From the NCBI RefSeq assembly GCF_947179165.1, contig NC_077242.1, forward strand, positions 22,229,097 through 22,293,096: DNA of 64,000 bases, in the 5' to 3' direction. This document shows positions 1 to 13,372 of this stretch, one piece after another. Under the pieces are notes generated by a model. The model did no database searches. It saw nothing but the letters and a program-made list of their open reading frames with translations, and was not told the DNA's origin. Origin of the DNA: Solanum dulcamara (lineage: Eukaryota > Streptophyta > Magnoliopsida > Solanales > Solanaceae). Made by a program: the position numbers and the translations under genes. How positions within the stretch are numbered: the first letter of the stretch is position 1; each line of letters begins with the position of its first letter.

Positions 1-1896
1 ATTCTAAGGGAACCATCTTTCTTTCGCACAAATAGGACATGAGCGCCCTAAGATGAGACACTTGGACTAATAAATACCTTATTTAGGAGGTCTTTCAGTT
101 GTTCTTTTAACTATTTCAACTCAGTGAGAGTCATCCTATAAGGAGGAATAGAGATAGGTTGTGTATTAGGAAGGACATCAATACCAAAGTCTATCTCTCT
201 ATCAGGAGGGATTCCGGGTAGATTCTCAAGAAAGACTTCAGGAAACTCACTCACAATGGAAACTGACTCAAGAGATGTAGCTTTATCATTAATATTTTTA
301 ACTCAGACTATATGATATATGCATCCCCTAGAGATTAACTTTCTAGACTTAAGGTAGGAAATAAATTTACCCTTAGGCACTACAGAACTCCCCTTCTACT
401 CTAAGATAGGCTCATTTGGAAATTGAAACTTGAAAATTTGGGTCCTACAATCAACTGAGACACAACAAGCATAAATCCAGTCCAACTCAACTAAGTCATC
501 CATGGTATCCCTATGATAGATTGACATAGTACAATCTCTATAAATCCTCTCAACTAAGATAGACTCACCAATAGGAGTAGAAATGCTAAAAGATTCAAGA
601 AGACACTCAGGAAGGATCTTAAATTTACTAGCTAATTAAGGAGTGACAAAAGATAATGTAGCACCCGGATCAAGTAATGCATACACATCAAAAGAAAGGA
701 CTCAGAGCATACGAGTAACAACAATAGGTGCATTCTCTTGGTCTTGGTGACAACCTATAGCATAAGACGGTTTGTTCCCCTGTCTGTACTTGAAGCTACA
801 CTTCTCTGATTACCTCTATTCTACAGAGCTGTAGAAGAAAAATGAGCTCCACTACTTCCATCTCCCTGTCTCTTTGAAAGACACTTATTCTGGAAGTGAC
901 CTGTCTTTCCATATCCGTAGCAAGCATTGGTGCCCATACGACACACTCTCAAATGGAGCTTCTCATATCTAGCACACTATAGCTTTCCTCTAGAATCTTG
1001 AGCCATACTTAATTGGGACTAAGTACCCTGAACTCAGAAGTTCTGGTGACCCAACAACCTCTGATTAGGTGTAAAAGCACTTGTTGAAGAAGGTGCATAA
1101 TTAGAAGACCCCTTCTGAAGAAGGACTTGTTACCCTTCCCTTGCTTCTACTCGTTCTTATGCCTAGCAGACTTAGCCTTATTGCTTAAGTGTTTCTCGCG
1201 GTCCTTTTTCTTGTCATCCTCAACCTGCTGAGCATACACCATCAATTTAGAAAAATCCATGTCAGAAACCATTAATATTGCCTTACATTCTCTCTTTACA
1301 TCTTTGCCTAGGCCAGAGAAAAACTTCCTCATCTTGGACCTCATATGAGGAATCATTTTTGGGGAATATTTGGACAACTGAATAAACTTCAAACTATACT
1401 CCTTTACAGTCATGCTCTCCTTCTTGAGGAAAGAAGTGGTCAAGAAAAGCTCTTTCAAACTCATCCCAAACTGCAAGTCCAGTATCCTGGTAGAAAACCA
1501 ACACAACACCCTCAACCTTAGTAGTATGGATAGCTTTCAAGATCTTCCATATCTAATCAATGAAATTTTGAGGATCCTCCTTAACCTTAGACCCTGTGAA
1601 GACTGGCGGGTTCATCCACAAAAAATCTCTAATCCTTATGGTAGAAGACGACTCTTGAGAGCTAGAGCTAGGAGTTGGTGAACTATGGTTACCCATCTAG
1701 GTAGCTACCAGTTGAGTGAACATGGCAATAGCTCCTCTGAATTCTAACTCCAAAGTAGGGGTGGTATGAACAGTAGGTATTTGGGGTACCTCAGTAGACC
1801 TTGCAGGTCGGCCCCTAGTTCTCGGTGGAGGAATCTCTGACTATGGAACCTCATGCTGGCAGCGTTCCTCTGACTGCCTGTAAATTTAGGAGGCAT
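1..1896 (-). pseudogene. Ty3/gypsy gag-pol 5' part (gag, protease, start of RT), broken
   Basis: Read on the minus strand, a gag start codon lies at 1896-1894, shortly inside the LTR and primer site. A capsid-like segment (1515-1147) contains a VKEYSLKFIQLSKY motif typical of plant gypsy Gag. A degenerate zinc knuckle follows near 925-880, where CYGYGKTGH has a tyrosine in place of the second cysteine. A protease-like stretch with DPGATLSFV lies near 690-640, and the RT entry motif VLFVRKKDGS sits at the window edge. Several in-frame stops and frame changes make it a non-coding remnant. The remainder of pol and the other LTR lie beyond base 1. Gypsy assignment is firm from the gag-protease-RT order; the clade is not determined. 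Confidence 0.85.
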
Positions 1897-2094
1897 GGTA
1901 TGCAACGTATAAATGCACGAATTAGAAAGGAAGTTTTATAGAGTTAAACTCTATACGAACTCAGATTATGAAAGAAGTGAAACAATTCCTAATGTCCTAT
2001 AGCCTCCTGATTATAAGTGTGGTGTACGACATACCCATAAGCAAGACTCTACTAGACACGGCTTCATAGACACCCTAGGAATCTCAAACTATGT

Positions 2095-2106
2095 GCTTTG
2101 ATATCA
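2095..2106 (-). other. Primer binding site of the left gypsy element (degraded)
   Basis: On the minus strand the sequence TGATATCAAAGC lies four bases inside the LTR end. It differs at two positions from the initiator-Met tRNA primer site TGGTATCAGAGC used by many plant LTR elements. This fixes the orientation and shows that 2111-4279 is the 5' LTR. Confidence 0.7.
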
Positions 2107-2110
2107 AGTT

Positions 2111-4279
2111 TGTCATGCTCCGAGAGAATACCCTAGGCATGGCCGGCACTCAGAAACCATATCTAGCCTCTGAAAGAACCACTTGGTCTCATCACTCATT
2201 CGTTCATCAGCATAAGACTTAAGTGAAAATAAGAATACTTATGTGGGCTCGTCATCATCAACATCAAATGAAAGAAATAACCCTTAGAAGAAGTAGTTTC
2301 AAAGGAGAACTACTCCGATTACATCATCAAACTCTATCTATAAAGCATCTAACACTATCAGATGGTGCCAATGACATGTCCATGGCTACATCAAAAGAAA
2401 CATAATACTCAACAAATAATAAAAGGATAAAAAGTTTCTTCTAATACAAGAAGGACTCACCAAATAGTTGGAAAGTAATAATCTTCAACGATGCGCCTAT
2501 TGAGGATCTCTAACACCTGTATCTGCATCATAAAATAATGCAGGTCAAACAACATCAATACATGAAATGTACGAGTATGTAAAATGGCAGAAAAGTAAGG
2601 ATAGATATCAAGAAACTCCTCTTCAGAAGACTCAGCTTAAAACTCAATATTATCTCAACATCAATATGTAATTCAAGTTTAAAAATAATAATAACAAGAA
2701 ATACTTACTTGGTTGGAAGTTTCTCTAACCGACAACCATCACTTATGAGCTAGTGATGATACAACAAAGCGATGTCGTTGCCACAACCATCTGATACCTT
2801 GCCAGGGTAAAGGACATCACCATCTTGGATCCAATCATTAAAGTCCTATTTTTGAAACTTAAGAGGCATAGCCTCCATCCTATGCTGTCTACGTAGTTTT
2901 AGGGTTTGAGTCAATTAAACTCTTACCCAACTCGGTGTTCAATACTACTCCCAAAATATGTGCTCATATTAACCTCATCATCTAGTCTTATTGGATTTTT
3001 ATTTAAAATGTCAAATTCATCTCATTACCTCTTCATCAATTATTATACTTCAAAACATCATTTACATCTCATCAAAACATCTTGCTCAAAACATCATTTA
3101 ATCCAAAGAATTAAATTCATTTAAACTCAATTCTTTTGCTCTTTCAAAACTTAATAACATACATATATAGTATTAATTCAGATCACTCTTTTTGTCAATG
3201 AATATTAAAAGCCAACATCTTTACTCAAAACACGTGTAAAAATATTCATGAATATCAAATCAATTTGGGTTCATGGAAAAATAGCCACAATAATAATTCT
3301 AATAATATGAGAGACAAAAAAAAAATCTCAATGCATAAATATATCTAACTCAATAAAAAAAGAATTAACTCATTTAGAATTCAAGAATTAGGGTAAAACT
3401 CAACTATAATTCAATAATGATGAATTTAAATATTGGGCACATGGACGAACTCAATCCAATGTTATAAATAGTCTTACATACCTAAAATTTGAAGCTTTAC
3501 TCCGAATTGAAGAACTCAATGACCACTCTTAAATCCTTAGTCTTTTTTCCTCGCTAGAATATTTTGTGTACTACTCAGAGTATAAGAATCACCGGAATAA
3601 TATTTCTATACTACTAAAAACTAAAATTATATTTGAAAATGAGTAAAGAAATGTATATAGAGAAGAGTTTCTTGAGAATGCTTGATGAATAAAATGAAGA
3701 AATAAGGTCGGTATTTATAGGTGTAAAGGAGGGACCTAACAAAAAATAAAAATAATTACAAAGGATGATCTTGAAAATTCAATGGAGGATTGTGATCTCA
3801 TGGATGATGTCAAATGGATTGATTTCATAGTGATGTCAAATGGATCTAGATGTTTCCATGGTTGGTGAGATGAACCTTCTTTTAATAGAATACCCATTTT
3901 CGAAGCTGCATTTGAAGAAGATAAATTCCTAATTAGAATTTGGTGTCTCATATGAATTATAGATATATACGTATACTTTAATTTCATTCAAGCATCAACC
4001 AATTTGGAGCAACCTACCGTGAGATATGATTTTTCTTCTACAAAGACTCTATTTCATCAAAGTACCATGTCTTGCAAAAATTAAATTATTTGACATATGT
4101 ATTCTCCGAATCTTAAGATATGGTCTTCATGAAGGTTGTAGGTAATGTTGGTGAGTTATTTAAAAATTTGAATCACCTAATTTGGACTATTCTATGATAA
4201 GTTATCACCAAAATACAGAAAAAGTATTATTTTCGTCGAGAATTGAAACACCACATATAACGTTATAGTGGGTGTTACA
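2111..4279 (-). repeat. 5' LTR of the left Ty3/gypsy element
   Basis: This 2169-bp block begins TGTCATGCTCC and ends GGGTGTTACA on the plus strand, that is TG...CA in both readings. It abuts a primer site on its left. The same family recurs as solo LTRs: 5599-8395 aligns with it over most of its length, and 13373-15699 and 40659-42989 share its right half (the GTGTACTAC..GGAGTAT segment near 3570). ORFs of 60-83 codons inside it are not conserved and are not called. Confidence 0.85.
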
Positions 4280-4784
4280 ATTGTAAAGGGTTTTGAAGCT
4301 CGCAACATTCAATAATTGCAATCTCAATTAGTGAATTACGTAATTCAATCATAGAAAATAACATTAATTCATCATCTGATTTTGAAAATTATTTTTGTAT
4401 ATTGAATGAATTGCGTGCATAATTTCTCCATGAATGCGCATATATTTTTAATCATATTTTAAATTAGATTGAATATTTTGAATAATTAGGGAGTAAAATC
4501 TATTGTTGATTTGTATAAAAACACGAACATGAGATCTACCTTTCAATTTTTATAGTAAATTAAAAAAATCAATTTTCAGGAATATGAATCTTGTAGTTCA
4601 TGTTAGTATGACTGTATATTGTATATTGACATCACTTGTATAATTAAAGTTTTATGCTTTGATTGAGTTATGATTGTATATGTTAGTTTGTATATAAAAT
4701 TAGATATTGTATATTCTGTGTCAACGTGTGATTTTCTGATTTGTATAATATATTCTCTTTTTATTGCACTCAACAATACACAGA
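4280..4784 (+). other. MULE sequence upstream of the transposase
   Basis: AT-rich MULE DNA between the gypsy LTR end and the first recognisable transposase codons. It probably holds 5' leader or intron sequence. No start codon with a long frame and no terminal inverted repeat were seen. ATTGT at 4280-4284 is the likely right-hand target duplication of the gypsy insertion; its partner is outside the window. Confidence 0.5.
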
Positions 4785-5598
4785 AATGGGATCCTTACTA
4801 TACTGGTAATGCATTATGTTGAATGGGATGATGAAAATTGCTATGTTGATTATACTATTGAGGGAATTGTTTTCAAAGAGAACCATCATATTTAGAGTTG
4901 TATAATGTAATTGTAAATCATCTTGATGTTGATGTGACTAGCAAGAGACTGAAGATTGAGTACAAGGTAGAACAAAGCAATACACCTATGTGGATACACA
5001 ATGACATGGGTGTGACAGTGTATGCAATTCTCAAGAAGGCTAATGATTTAAACAAATATCCGATTTGTATAACTAAAATCAATGATATGTAGAGTCAACT
5101 TGTATAGATTTAGTTGACAATTTTGAGACAAATCAATTGGCAATTTTTGATTTGGTGGATCCGCTTGGGGGACTTGAAGCAGCATATTGTGATGAAGTTA
5201 TTTCAGATCCATATTTTAAGTATGTCGAAAAGGACCAAGTATATAGGGATAAAGCAACTCCTAAATCCGTGATGGAGCAATATGCAATTTCACACCAATT
5301 TCAGTATAGAACTAAGAAGTCAAATGCGATCAGGTAATGTTTGAACTGAATAAGAACATATTGTGTTGTATTTGTATATATTTGAGTATAATATGTATGG
5401 ACTGATATGTTGAATTGAAATTCACCTGTAGCTATACACTAGAATACTTTTCTGATAAGTGTGAATGGAAAATGAAGGAGTCGAATATTAACAAGTCTAT
5501 AATGTTCAAAATAAGGACCTTCAACAAGGAGCATACATGTCCTTTGAAGGACAAAGTATATTTGCAGAAACAACTAACAAGTAATGTGATTGGAGGGT

Positions 5599-8395
5599 TG
5601 TCACACCCCGAGAGGATACCCTAGGCGTGGCCGGCACTCAGAAACCATCTCTGGCTTCCAAGAGAACCACTTGGTCTCATTACTCATTTGTTCATCAGCA
5701 GAAGACTTAAGAATACTAATGTGGGCTTGTCATTATCAATATTAAAAGAAAAAAAGGATAATTCTTAGAAAAAGTAGTTTTTGAGGAGAACTACTCGGAT
5801 TACATCATCAAACTCTGTCTATGAAGCCTCTAATACTCTTAGATGGTGCCAATGACATGTCCATGGATACCTTGAAAGAAACATCACACTCAACAATAAT
5901 AAAAGGATAAGGAGTTCCTCCGAATACAAGAAGGACTCACCAAATAGTTGAGAAATAATGATCTTCAACGAAGCGCCTGTTGAGAATATCTAACACTTAT
6001 ATCTGCATCATAAAATGATGCAGGTCGAATGACGTCAGTACGTGGAATGTATGAGTATGTAAAATGGCAGGAAGGTAAGGACAGATATCAAAAAAACTCC
6101 TCTCAAGAAAACTCAGCTCAGAACTCAACATCATCTCAACATCAATATGTAATGCAAGTTTAAAAATATAATAATAAAAATAATGGTAATAAGCAATGCT
6201 TACTCAGTTGGGAGTTTCTCTAACCGACAACCATCACTTATGAGCTAGCGATGATACAACGAAGTGATGTCATTGCCACATCCATCCAATACCTTGCCAG
6301 GGTAAAGGACATCACCATCTTGGATCCACTCATCAAAGTCCTCTTTTTGGGACTTAAGAGGCATAGCCTCCATCCTACGCTGGCTACATAGTTCTGGGGT
6401 TTGAGTCAATTAAACTCCTATCCAACTCGGTGCTCAATACTACTCCCAAAATATATTCTCATATTAAAATCATCTAGTCTCATTGGACTTTAATTTAAAT
6501 CATCAAACGCATCTCATTTCATGTTCATCAATCATTATACTTCCAAAAATATCATTTACATCTCATCAAAACATCTTGCTCAAGATATCATTTGCTCAAA
6601 TTTATTCAAACTCAACTCTTTTTCTCTTTCAAAACTCAATAAAATACATATATAGTATTAATTCATATAACTTTTTTTTTATCAATGAAGATAATAAAAA
6701 GCCAACATCTTTACTCAAAACATGTGTAAAAATATTCATGAACATCAAATCAATTAGGATTCATGAGAAAGTAGCCATGAACAATAATTCCAATAATATG
6801 AGAGATAACAATAATAATAATATTAATGCATAAATATATCAAACTCAATAGAAGAAGAATTAATTCATTTAGAATTCAAGATTTGGATAAAACTCAACTA
6901 TAACTCAATTATAATTAATTTAAATATTGGGCGCATGGACGAACTCAATCCAATGCTATGAAAGCCTTACATACCTTAAATCAGAAGCTTTACTTCGAAT
7001 TGGAACACTTTTGGACCCCTAGCTTTTTCTTCTCGCCGGTTTGTTTTGTGTACTACCCGGAGTATAAGAATCACCGGAGTAGTATTTTTATACTACTAAA
7101 ACTAAAACTATATTTGAGGAGTATAGAAGTATATAGAGAGAAGATTTGCTTAAGAAAGCTTGGTGAATAAAATGAGGAAATAAGGTAGGTATTTATAGGT
7201 GTGGAGGAGTGACCTAACAATAAATAAACATAATCATAAAAGATGATCTTAAAAATTCAATGGAGAATTTTAATGTCATGGATGATGTCAAATGGTTCTA
7301 GATCTTTCTATGGTAGGTGAGATGAAATCTCTTTTAACGGAATATCCGTTTTTCGAAGCTGCGTTTGAATAAGATAAATTTCTTATTAGGATTTGGTGTC
7401 TCATAAGAATTGTAGATATAGAAGTCTAGTTTCAGTTAGTTCAAGAATCATCCAATTTAGAGCATTCTATATCGAGATATGAATTTTATTCTACAAACAC
7501 TCCATTCCATCACAGCACTATGTCTTGCAAAGATCAATTTATTTGATCTACTTAAACTCTGAATCGTAAGATATGTTCTTCATGAAAGTTGTAGGTAATG
7601 ATGTTTTGGTTACTCAGAAATTTGAATCACCTAATTTAGACTATTATATAAATATTTATGCCCAAATTACTTTAGGCATAAGAGAACATGATCAAAATAC
7701 TTTTAGAACATGATCAAAATACTTTTAGAACATGATCAAAATACGTTAGAACATGATCAAAATACTTTAGGCATGAGAGAAAAGAATCAAAATACTTTAG
7801 GCATGAGAGATCATAATATGATCAAAATACTTTAGTCATGAGAGAACATAATTATGATCAAAATACTTTAGGCATGAGAGATCATAATATGATAAAAATA
7901 CTTTAGGCATGAGAGATCATAATATGATAAAAATACTTTAGGCATGAGAGATCATAATATAATCAAAATACTTTAGTCATGAAAGAACATAATTATGATC
8001 AAAATACTTTAGGCATGAGAGATCATAATATGATAAAAATACTTTAGGCATGAGAGATCATAATATAATCAAAATACTTTAGTCATGAGAGAAATAGTTA
8101 TGATCAAAATACTTTAGGCATGAGAGATCATAATATGATAAAAATACTTTAGAACCTTTTTATGTCTTTATATAAGGACCTTTGATAAGTCAATAATTTA
8201 ATGCATTTAAGAGCCAACATAAACTAACATAAGATAGGTGATTAAACTTCAAATATTTAATAATCTATGCAATTGGAATCGTGATATGAAAACCATAAAG
8301 TTTAATGCTTGAATTAAATAGAAAACTTTGATAATTCATTTGTACTTCATAAATAAAAGGATCCATTAATTAATAACATTTTAGGGGGTGTTACA
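5599..8395 (-). repeat. Solo LTR inside the MULE transposase coding region
   Basis: A 2797-bp LTR (TGTCACACCCC...GGTGTTACA) is related to 2111-4279. No internal element sequence or primer site follows it, so it is a solo LTR left by LTR-LTR recombination. The flanks AGGGT (5594-5598) and GGGGA (8396-8400) look like a decayed 5-bp target duplication, matching at 3 of 5. Removing the LTR plus five bases joins the transposase frame without a shift, which supports the boundaries. It is longer than its relative because of a tandem array near its right end. Confidence 0.85.
7660..8160. repeat. Tandem array of 30-45-bp units within the solo LTR
   Basis: About a dozen imperfect copies of a unit built from GATCAAAATACTTTAGGCAT and GAGAGATCATAATAT. 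The units vary in length and some pairs recur as higher-order doublets. The related LTR at 2111-4279 has a single corresponding AAATAC segment, so the array expanded locally in this lineage. Confidence 0.85.
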
Positions 8396-10034
8396 GGGGA
8401 TTATCAAACCTAAGCTGATAGATCACAAATGAAAGTATACGACTGCGGCTATTAAAAATGATGTGAGATTAGATCTCGAAGTTAATGTTAATTACATGTG
8501 TGATTGAAGGGCTAAAGAGAAGGCATTGCTATCTTTAAGGGGTACACCTGCATAATCCTACAACAAGCTGCCTACTTATTTGTATATGATGTCTATTACT
8601 TATCCAGGATCTCATATACAATTGAAGAAAACTATTAATGATCAATTCTTGTACGTATTTGTTGCTTTGAGTACTTTTATACAAAGATTTAGACATTGTC
8701 GACCTGTAGTTGTTGTGGATGGAAGTTTTCTAAGGAGACCATATAATGGAACTTTTGTTGCAGCAAGTACTACAGATAGAGCAGGTATGGTGCATTTTAT
8801 ATTGAATATATATGTTTGTATATATAATTTTTTTGTATATGTATATATATGTGCTTACTGATTTATATATGAATTGATTTGTAGGTCATATATTTTCACT
8901 TGCGTACGGTATGATTGATTTTGAAAATGACGCAGTTTGGACATGGTTATTTGAACAACTAAAAGAGGCGTATGGGGAACTTAATAATATGTGTGTTGTG
9001 TCTGATAGAAAGAAAAGCATTATAAAGGCTGTCGCGAGAGTGTATATTCATGTGCCTCATTACGCTTGCATATGGCATTTGTGGTGTACTGTGCAAAAAA
9101 AAATACAGAAAGTCACACAAAAAGTTGACTGCTATGTTCTACAAAATGGCAAAGACGTGCAAAAAAATTGAATTTCATAGTCTAATGGAGATTGTGGAAA
9201 AAGTAGATGTAAGAGTAAAAGAATACTTAGAGTTGGTTGGATATGAAAATTGGGCTAGGTGCTATACAGAAGTTCATTGAGGATGGACTATGACATCGAA
9301 TATTGTAGAGAGTATAAATGCTGCACTAGTATCAGCTAGAGAGTTGTCAATCTTTAAATGTTTGGAGCAGGTTAGATTTATGTTTGGAAGATGGAACCAT
9401 GATTATAAAAGGGAAGCCACCGGAACTTTTACGCCATTGATTGAAAAGTATCAGGATATACTTATAGAGAATGAAGCTATGTGCACAAGAATGATGGTAT
9501 GTATTATTTTTTTTTGTATATTGTTCTTTAAATATAAAGATAAAACTGTATATACAAAGCTTTAATTTATTATTTGTTAATGCGATAACAGGTTTTACCA
9601 TCGATTGAATAAGTGCACAATTTGAATGATGATGGCAGAAATTTTGTAGTGTGTCTTTAGAAAAAAACATGTTCTTGTGGTAGGTTTCAGTATAAAGAAA
9701 TACCATGTGAACATGCTTTGGCTATATTGAAATTGAAAAACCTAACAGCAGATGAATATTGCTCTGATTTATACAAATCAAAAACTGTCCTGAAGATTTA
9801 TGACATGCCAATATATCCCTTACCAGATATTAAAGAGTGGGTCATATCAGAATACATATTGGATGATGTAGTTCTGCCTCTACCTTTCAGGAGACGACCT
9901 AGTAGGCCGAGGAAGAAGACTAACGCAAAGGGCTCAAGAGAGTTGCTCTGGAATATGTGAAAAAATACGTGTAGTACATGCGGAGTTGCAGGTCATAACA
10001 GGCGTTCATGTAGAAATAAGCCTCAAGATACTTG

Positions 10035-10863
10035 ACGAGTAATAGATTGATTTTATAATTTGAACTTCTGTTGAATTGAAGATGCTTTGCATTTCTATTT
10101 TGAATATTTCTCTTGTAATAAATTATTTGATACACTACGAATTTGTGAATTTATTAAAATTCTAAACAGTAATAATTCTTATCGTTTAAGTGCTGTTTTT
10201 CGTTAAGATGTTTATTTAAGGATAATTGTATAAATCTAATTTGAAACTTGGAACAACTATGTTTGTATAAGTATACAGGTTAAATCAAAAATGTATAAAT
10301 GAATATGATAATGTTGTTGACGACATTCGTTTGTATATTTATACAGAATATAAATATATATATATATATATAATTATATAAAAAGTCAAAACTGAATATA
10401 CAAATTATTTTATGATGCATGTTATTTATAGGTATAATTCATTCTGTAATATTCAATATAAATATGTAGAAGTTAATAGTTTATACACTTGTTTGTTATA
10501 CCTGTCTAATATGTATAAATATATATAGTATATTTGTGATTGTGTACAATTGAATTTTTTATTTTTTGAATATGTATAAGTTTTTATACTCATATTTGTT
10601 GTATAAGTTTTTTTGTTTTTCTAGTTGTTTGCAAATTTGTTAATGATAAGTCTATTAATAAATTGATTTTCGAGACAACGTGTCTTTATATAATTATACA
10701 AAATATTTTGAATAGTAAAAAGAACATAATTAAATTTAAAAAAGACATGAATTGCGTACGATCACTAAAAATATTAGTTGATTCAAAATATTACCAACAT
10801 ATTTAACAGCGACAAAAGAATATTGTCAAGCAATGTATGCAAAAAAAAAATACAAAAGCGCAT
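10035..10863. other. Spacer between the convergent MULE genes
   Basis: Very AT-rich DNA with many TATAC/GTATA words (for example 10260-10400) and no coding signal. It separates the transposase stop at 10034 from the inserted LTR. Without that LTR the two convergent genes would end about 0.9 kb apart. It presumably carries both 3' ends, but I see no definite poly(A) signals. Confidence 0.5.
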
Positions 10864-11539
10864 TGTAATGACCCTGAAGGTCATTTTAAGAAATTTTTAT
10901 AAAAAGGCCATGTTACCCTTCCTAGTACATTCCTCGAGTCATATTTGATTGATATCTGATATCGGTTTTGTAATTTTCTTGAAAGGTTGAATTTTTGGTA
11001 AACTTTGAGTTTTAGAAGTTTAGAATGACTCAAAAGTGATATTTGAGATCATTCAGAGTTTCGGGTCTCGAACTAAAATTACATCAATTTCATCAATTTC
11101 GGAACATTAAAATTGGTTCAGGAGAGTTGATAAAATCACATTTGGGGGCATATCATGGATTTAAGGGGTTGAGTTGGAAAAAATTGACTTTCTGGCCATA
11201 GGTTTGACTTTGGTCAACATTTGAAGATCGAACATTCAAAATTTAATTCTGACGACTCTGTTGGATTCGGAGGGTGATTTTAGGCCTAGGGAGAGTTCTT
11301 GTGTATTTTTTGGAAGCTTCGAGGGCATTTTGGTCTTTTGAGGCATAATATTGGTTAGTTGCGACATTTTGATATCTGGGTCAAGGAGGCCTCGAAATAA
11401 AATTCTGATGATTTCGTTGAGTTCGGAATGTCGAGTTTAGTAGAATTGCATATATGATTTGTTTATATGGGATCCCGAATGAATCCCGAGGGTCAATTCG
11501 AAGACTTTGAGACTTGGTGAAAGGTGTTGGTTCTGGTGA

Positions 11540-11725
11540 CTTCGCTTAAGCGAAGGGGGTGTCGCAAAAACGACCTTCTCTTAAGAGAACACCTTGTGCG
11601 AAAGCGAAGGTTCAATTTTGGTGAAGGGTTACGAAAGCGACTAAGGATGACGCTTTAGCGAAGGGGCAGGGGTTCCAAAAGCGACCTAATTCTCGCAAAA
11701 GCTAGGGTCTGCTTAAGCGACATCT
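11540..11725. repeat. Palindromic CGCTTAAGCG motif cluster in a family B LTR
   Basis: A perfect 16-bp palindrome, CTTCGCTTAAGCGAAG, at 11540-11555 is followed by several GCGAAAGCGA, TTAAGAGAAC and GCTTAAGCGAC variants up to about 11720. A degraded version with AGAGAACC and GCTTAAATGAC words recurs in the other family B LTR near 39115-39245. Function is unknown; possibly a regulatory or structural LTR segment. Confidence 0.65.
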
Positions 11726-12539
11726 GAGAGTGGTTTTGGCCGGGGTTTATGCTATTTTTCCATTTTTGAAATTTGGAGCTCGGTAGAGGTGATTTGGAGA
11801 AGGATTTCTCGTGGGATTTCATTGGGTAAGTTATTTTAACTCTACTTCGTCATTTTCCAATGACTAATTGATGATTTAAACATGTATTTGGGGATTTTGA
11901 ATGGGTGAAAATAACCCCTTTTCAAGAACTTTGAGAATTTCTTATAATGGTGATTGTGACTTGATTAGAGCTGGGTTTTTGAAACAGTTTTCGCCATTGA
12001 ATTCTTAAGCCGAAAAGGAACAAATTCATCCAAAAATTTCCGGACTTAAACCCTATTTTGCGAAGTCGAATTTTGTGTCTTTGACCCTTTTTTACCGAAT
12101 TTTGCATTTTTAGTATCGTCAGGTTTGATTTCTAATTTTGAAATAATATTTGAATAGATTATGGCAATTCGGAATATAATTGGAAGGAAAAGGCACACGT
12201 GGATTGATTGATCGCATTTTGGCTAAGGCAAGTGGACTGTCAAAACTTCGTGAATCTCTTAGAATTCCTGAACATCCCGTTGTATATGTGTTGGGGCGAA
12301 AGGAAATGAGGTTATGGGTTTAATTGTGATATGAACTAATCTAAAATGAATTGACGGGTTAATAAAAGGTGATGTGTGATATTATTGAGTATTGAATATT
12401 ACATGCCACAATCTAGATATCTACGTGTATTTGATAAAATACTTGATAGTCTAATTATGATTACGGTTTGTCTAAATTGATTATTCCTCATTACTTGTGT
12501 GAGCATGCTGTTTGCATTGGTTTTGAAATACTCTGATGA

Positions 12540-12860
12540 GATATATGGGATTGTGAGGCCGATGTCATTTTTGGCTAGAGATTGATAGGCCGAGGTTATT
12601 TACGGTTAGATTATATTGTTGAGATCATTTTCAACAGGAGATTGATAGGCCGAGGTCATTTTCGATAAAATTATATTGTCGAGGTCATTTTCGGCGAAAG
12701 CATATGGCCGAGGTCATTTCCAGTGGGATTACATTGTCGAGGTCATTTCCGGCGAAAGCATATGGCCGATGTCATTTCCAATGAGGTTGTGGGATTGAGG
12801 TCATTTTCGATTAAAGATTATGAGGCCGAGGTCATTTCCGATCAGAGTTTATCATGTCGA
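12540..12860. repeat. Short tandem repeat around GGCCGAGGTCATTT
   Basis: About nine imperfect copies of a 30-45-bp unit centred on GAGGTCATTTYCGGC. The sister LTR has a diverged version near 40060-40260. This is an LTR-internal array with no coding signal. Confidence 0.75.
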
Positions 12861-13372
12861 GTTTTTTACCGACAATTGCACACATACATGATCATTAAGT
12901 GTACATATACATATTCTACATATCTGTGTTGATAGTTTGATGCTTATTTTTGACTTGTGAGTAATTGTACCATACATCTTGTGATATTGAGCTGTGTTCT
13001 GTATATTATTGAACGGTATAGTATGAACTATTAGGTTGGGCTAATTTCTGTACAGGTTGTAGTCTGGAGGTTTGGTTGGGTTGAAAACGAAGTTCGTGTA
13101 TTCTTTAAATTTACTTAGTCGTTCTACTTAGCTTGCTGGGTACTATGTTGTTTGATATTCACCCATGCTTCTACACTTGTGTAGATTTCGAGCCTAGACT
13201 TTGATCACCGGCTCTATTCTTGATCAGTCAAGGCTTTTGGGAGTTGAGAGAGGTAGCCATTGATATCCAGCAAACTCTCGTACTTTCTGTATTTTTATGC
13301 TTTAATCTGTTTGATAATTGAAGACATATTGAGACTTGTACTTTCATTTGAGTTTTCGATATTTAGCGGTTT

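Larger units (their letters stand above)
4785..10034 (+). pseudogene. MURA-like MULE transposase (MuDR N-domain, DDE, SWIM, zinc knuckle), broken
   Basis: Coding pieces: about 4785-5333, 5432-5598, [solo LTR], 8396-8784, 8885-9496 and 9592-10034, with GT-AG introns at 5334-5431, 8785-8884 and 9497-9591. The MuDR N-terminal domain is recognisable at 5432-5598 (CEWKMKESN and KEHTCPL). The catalytic core has D in VVVVDGSFL (8718), D in VVSDRKKSI (9004), the HYACIWHL motif (about 9057-9080) and E in SNIVESIN (9308). A SWIM finger follows (CSC at 9670, CEH at 9706) and then a CxxCxxxGHxxxxC knuckle (9970-10011). In-frame stops lie at 8430, 8505, 8553, 9610, 9658 and 9958, with a frameshift in an A-run near 9097 and frame breaks near 4890. 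Function by homology: cut-and-paste transposase in the nucleus. Inactive here. Confidence 0.85.

Noticed and set aside
7660..8160. CRISPR-like regular repeats
   Set aside because: Unit lengths vary, the spacers are themselves repeats, there are no cas genes, and the DNA is plant. It is an LTR tandem array.
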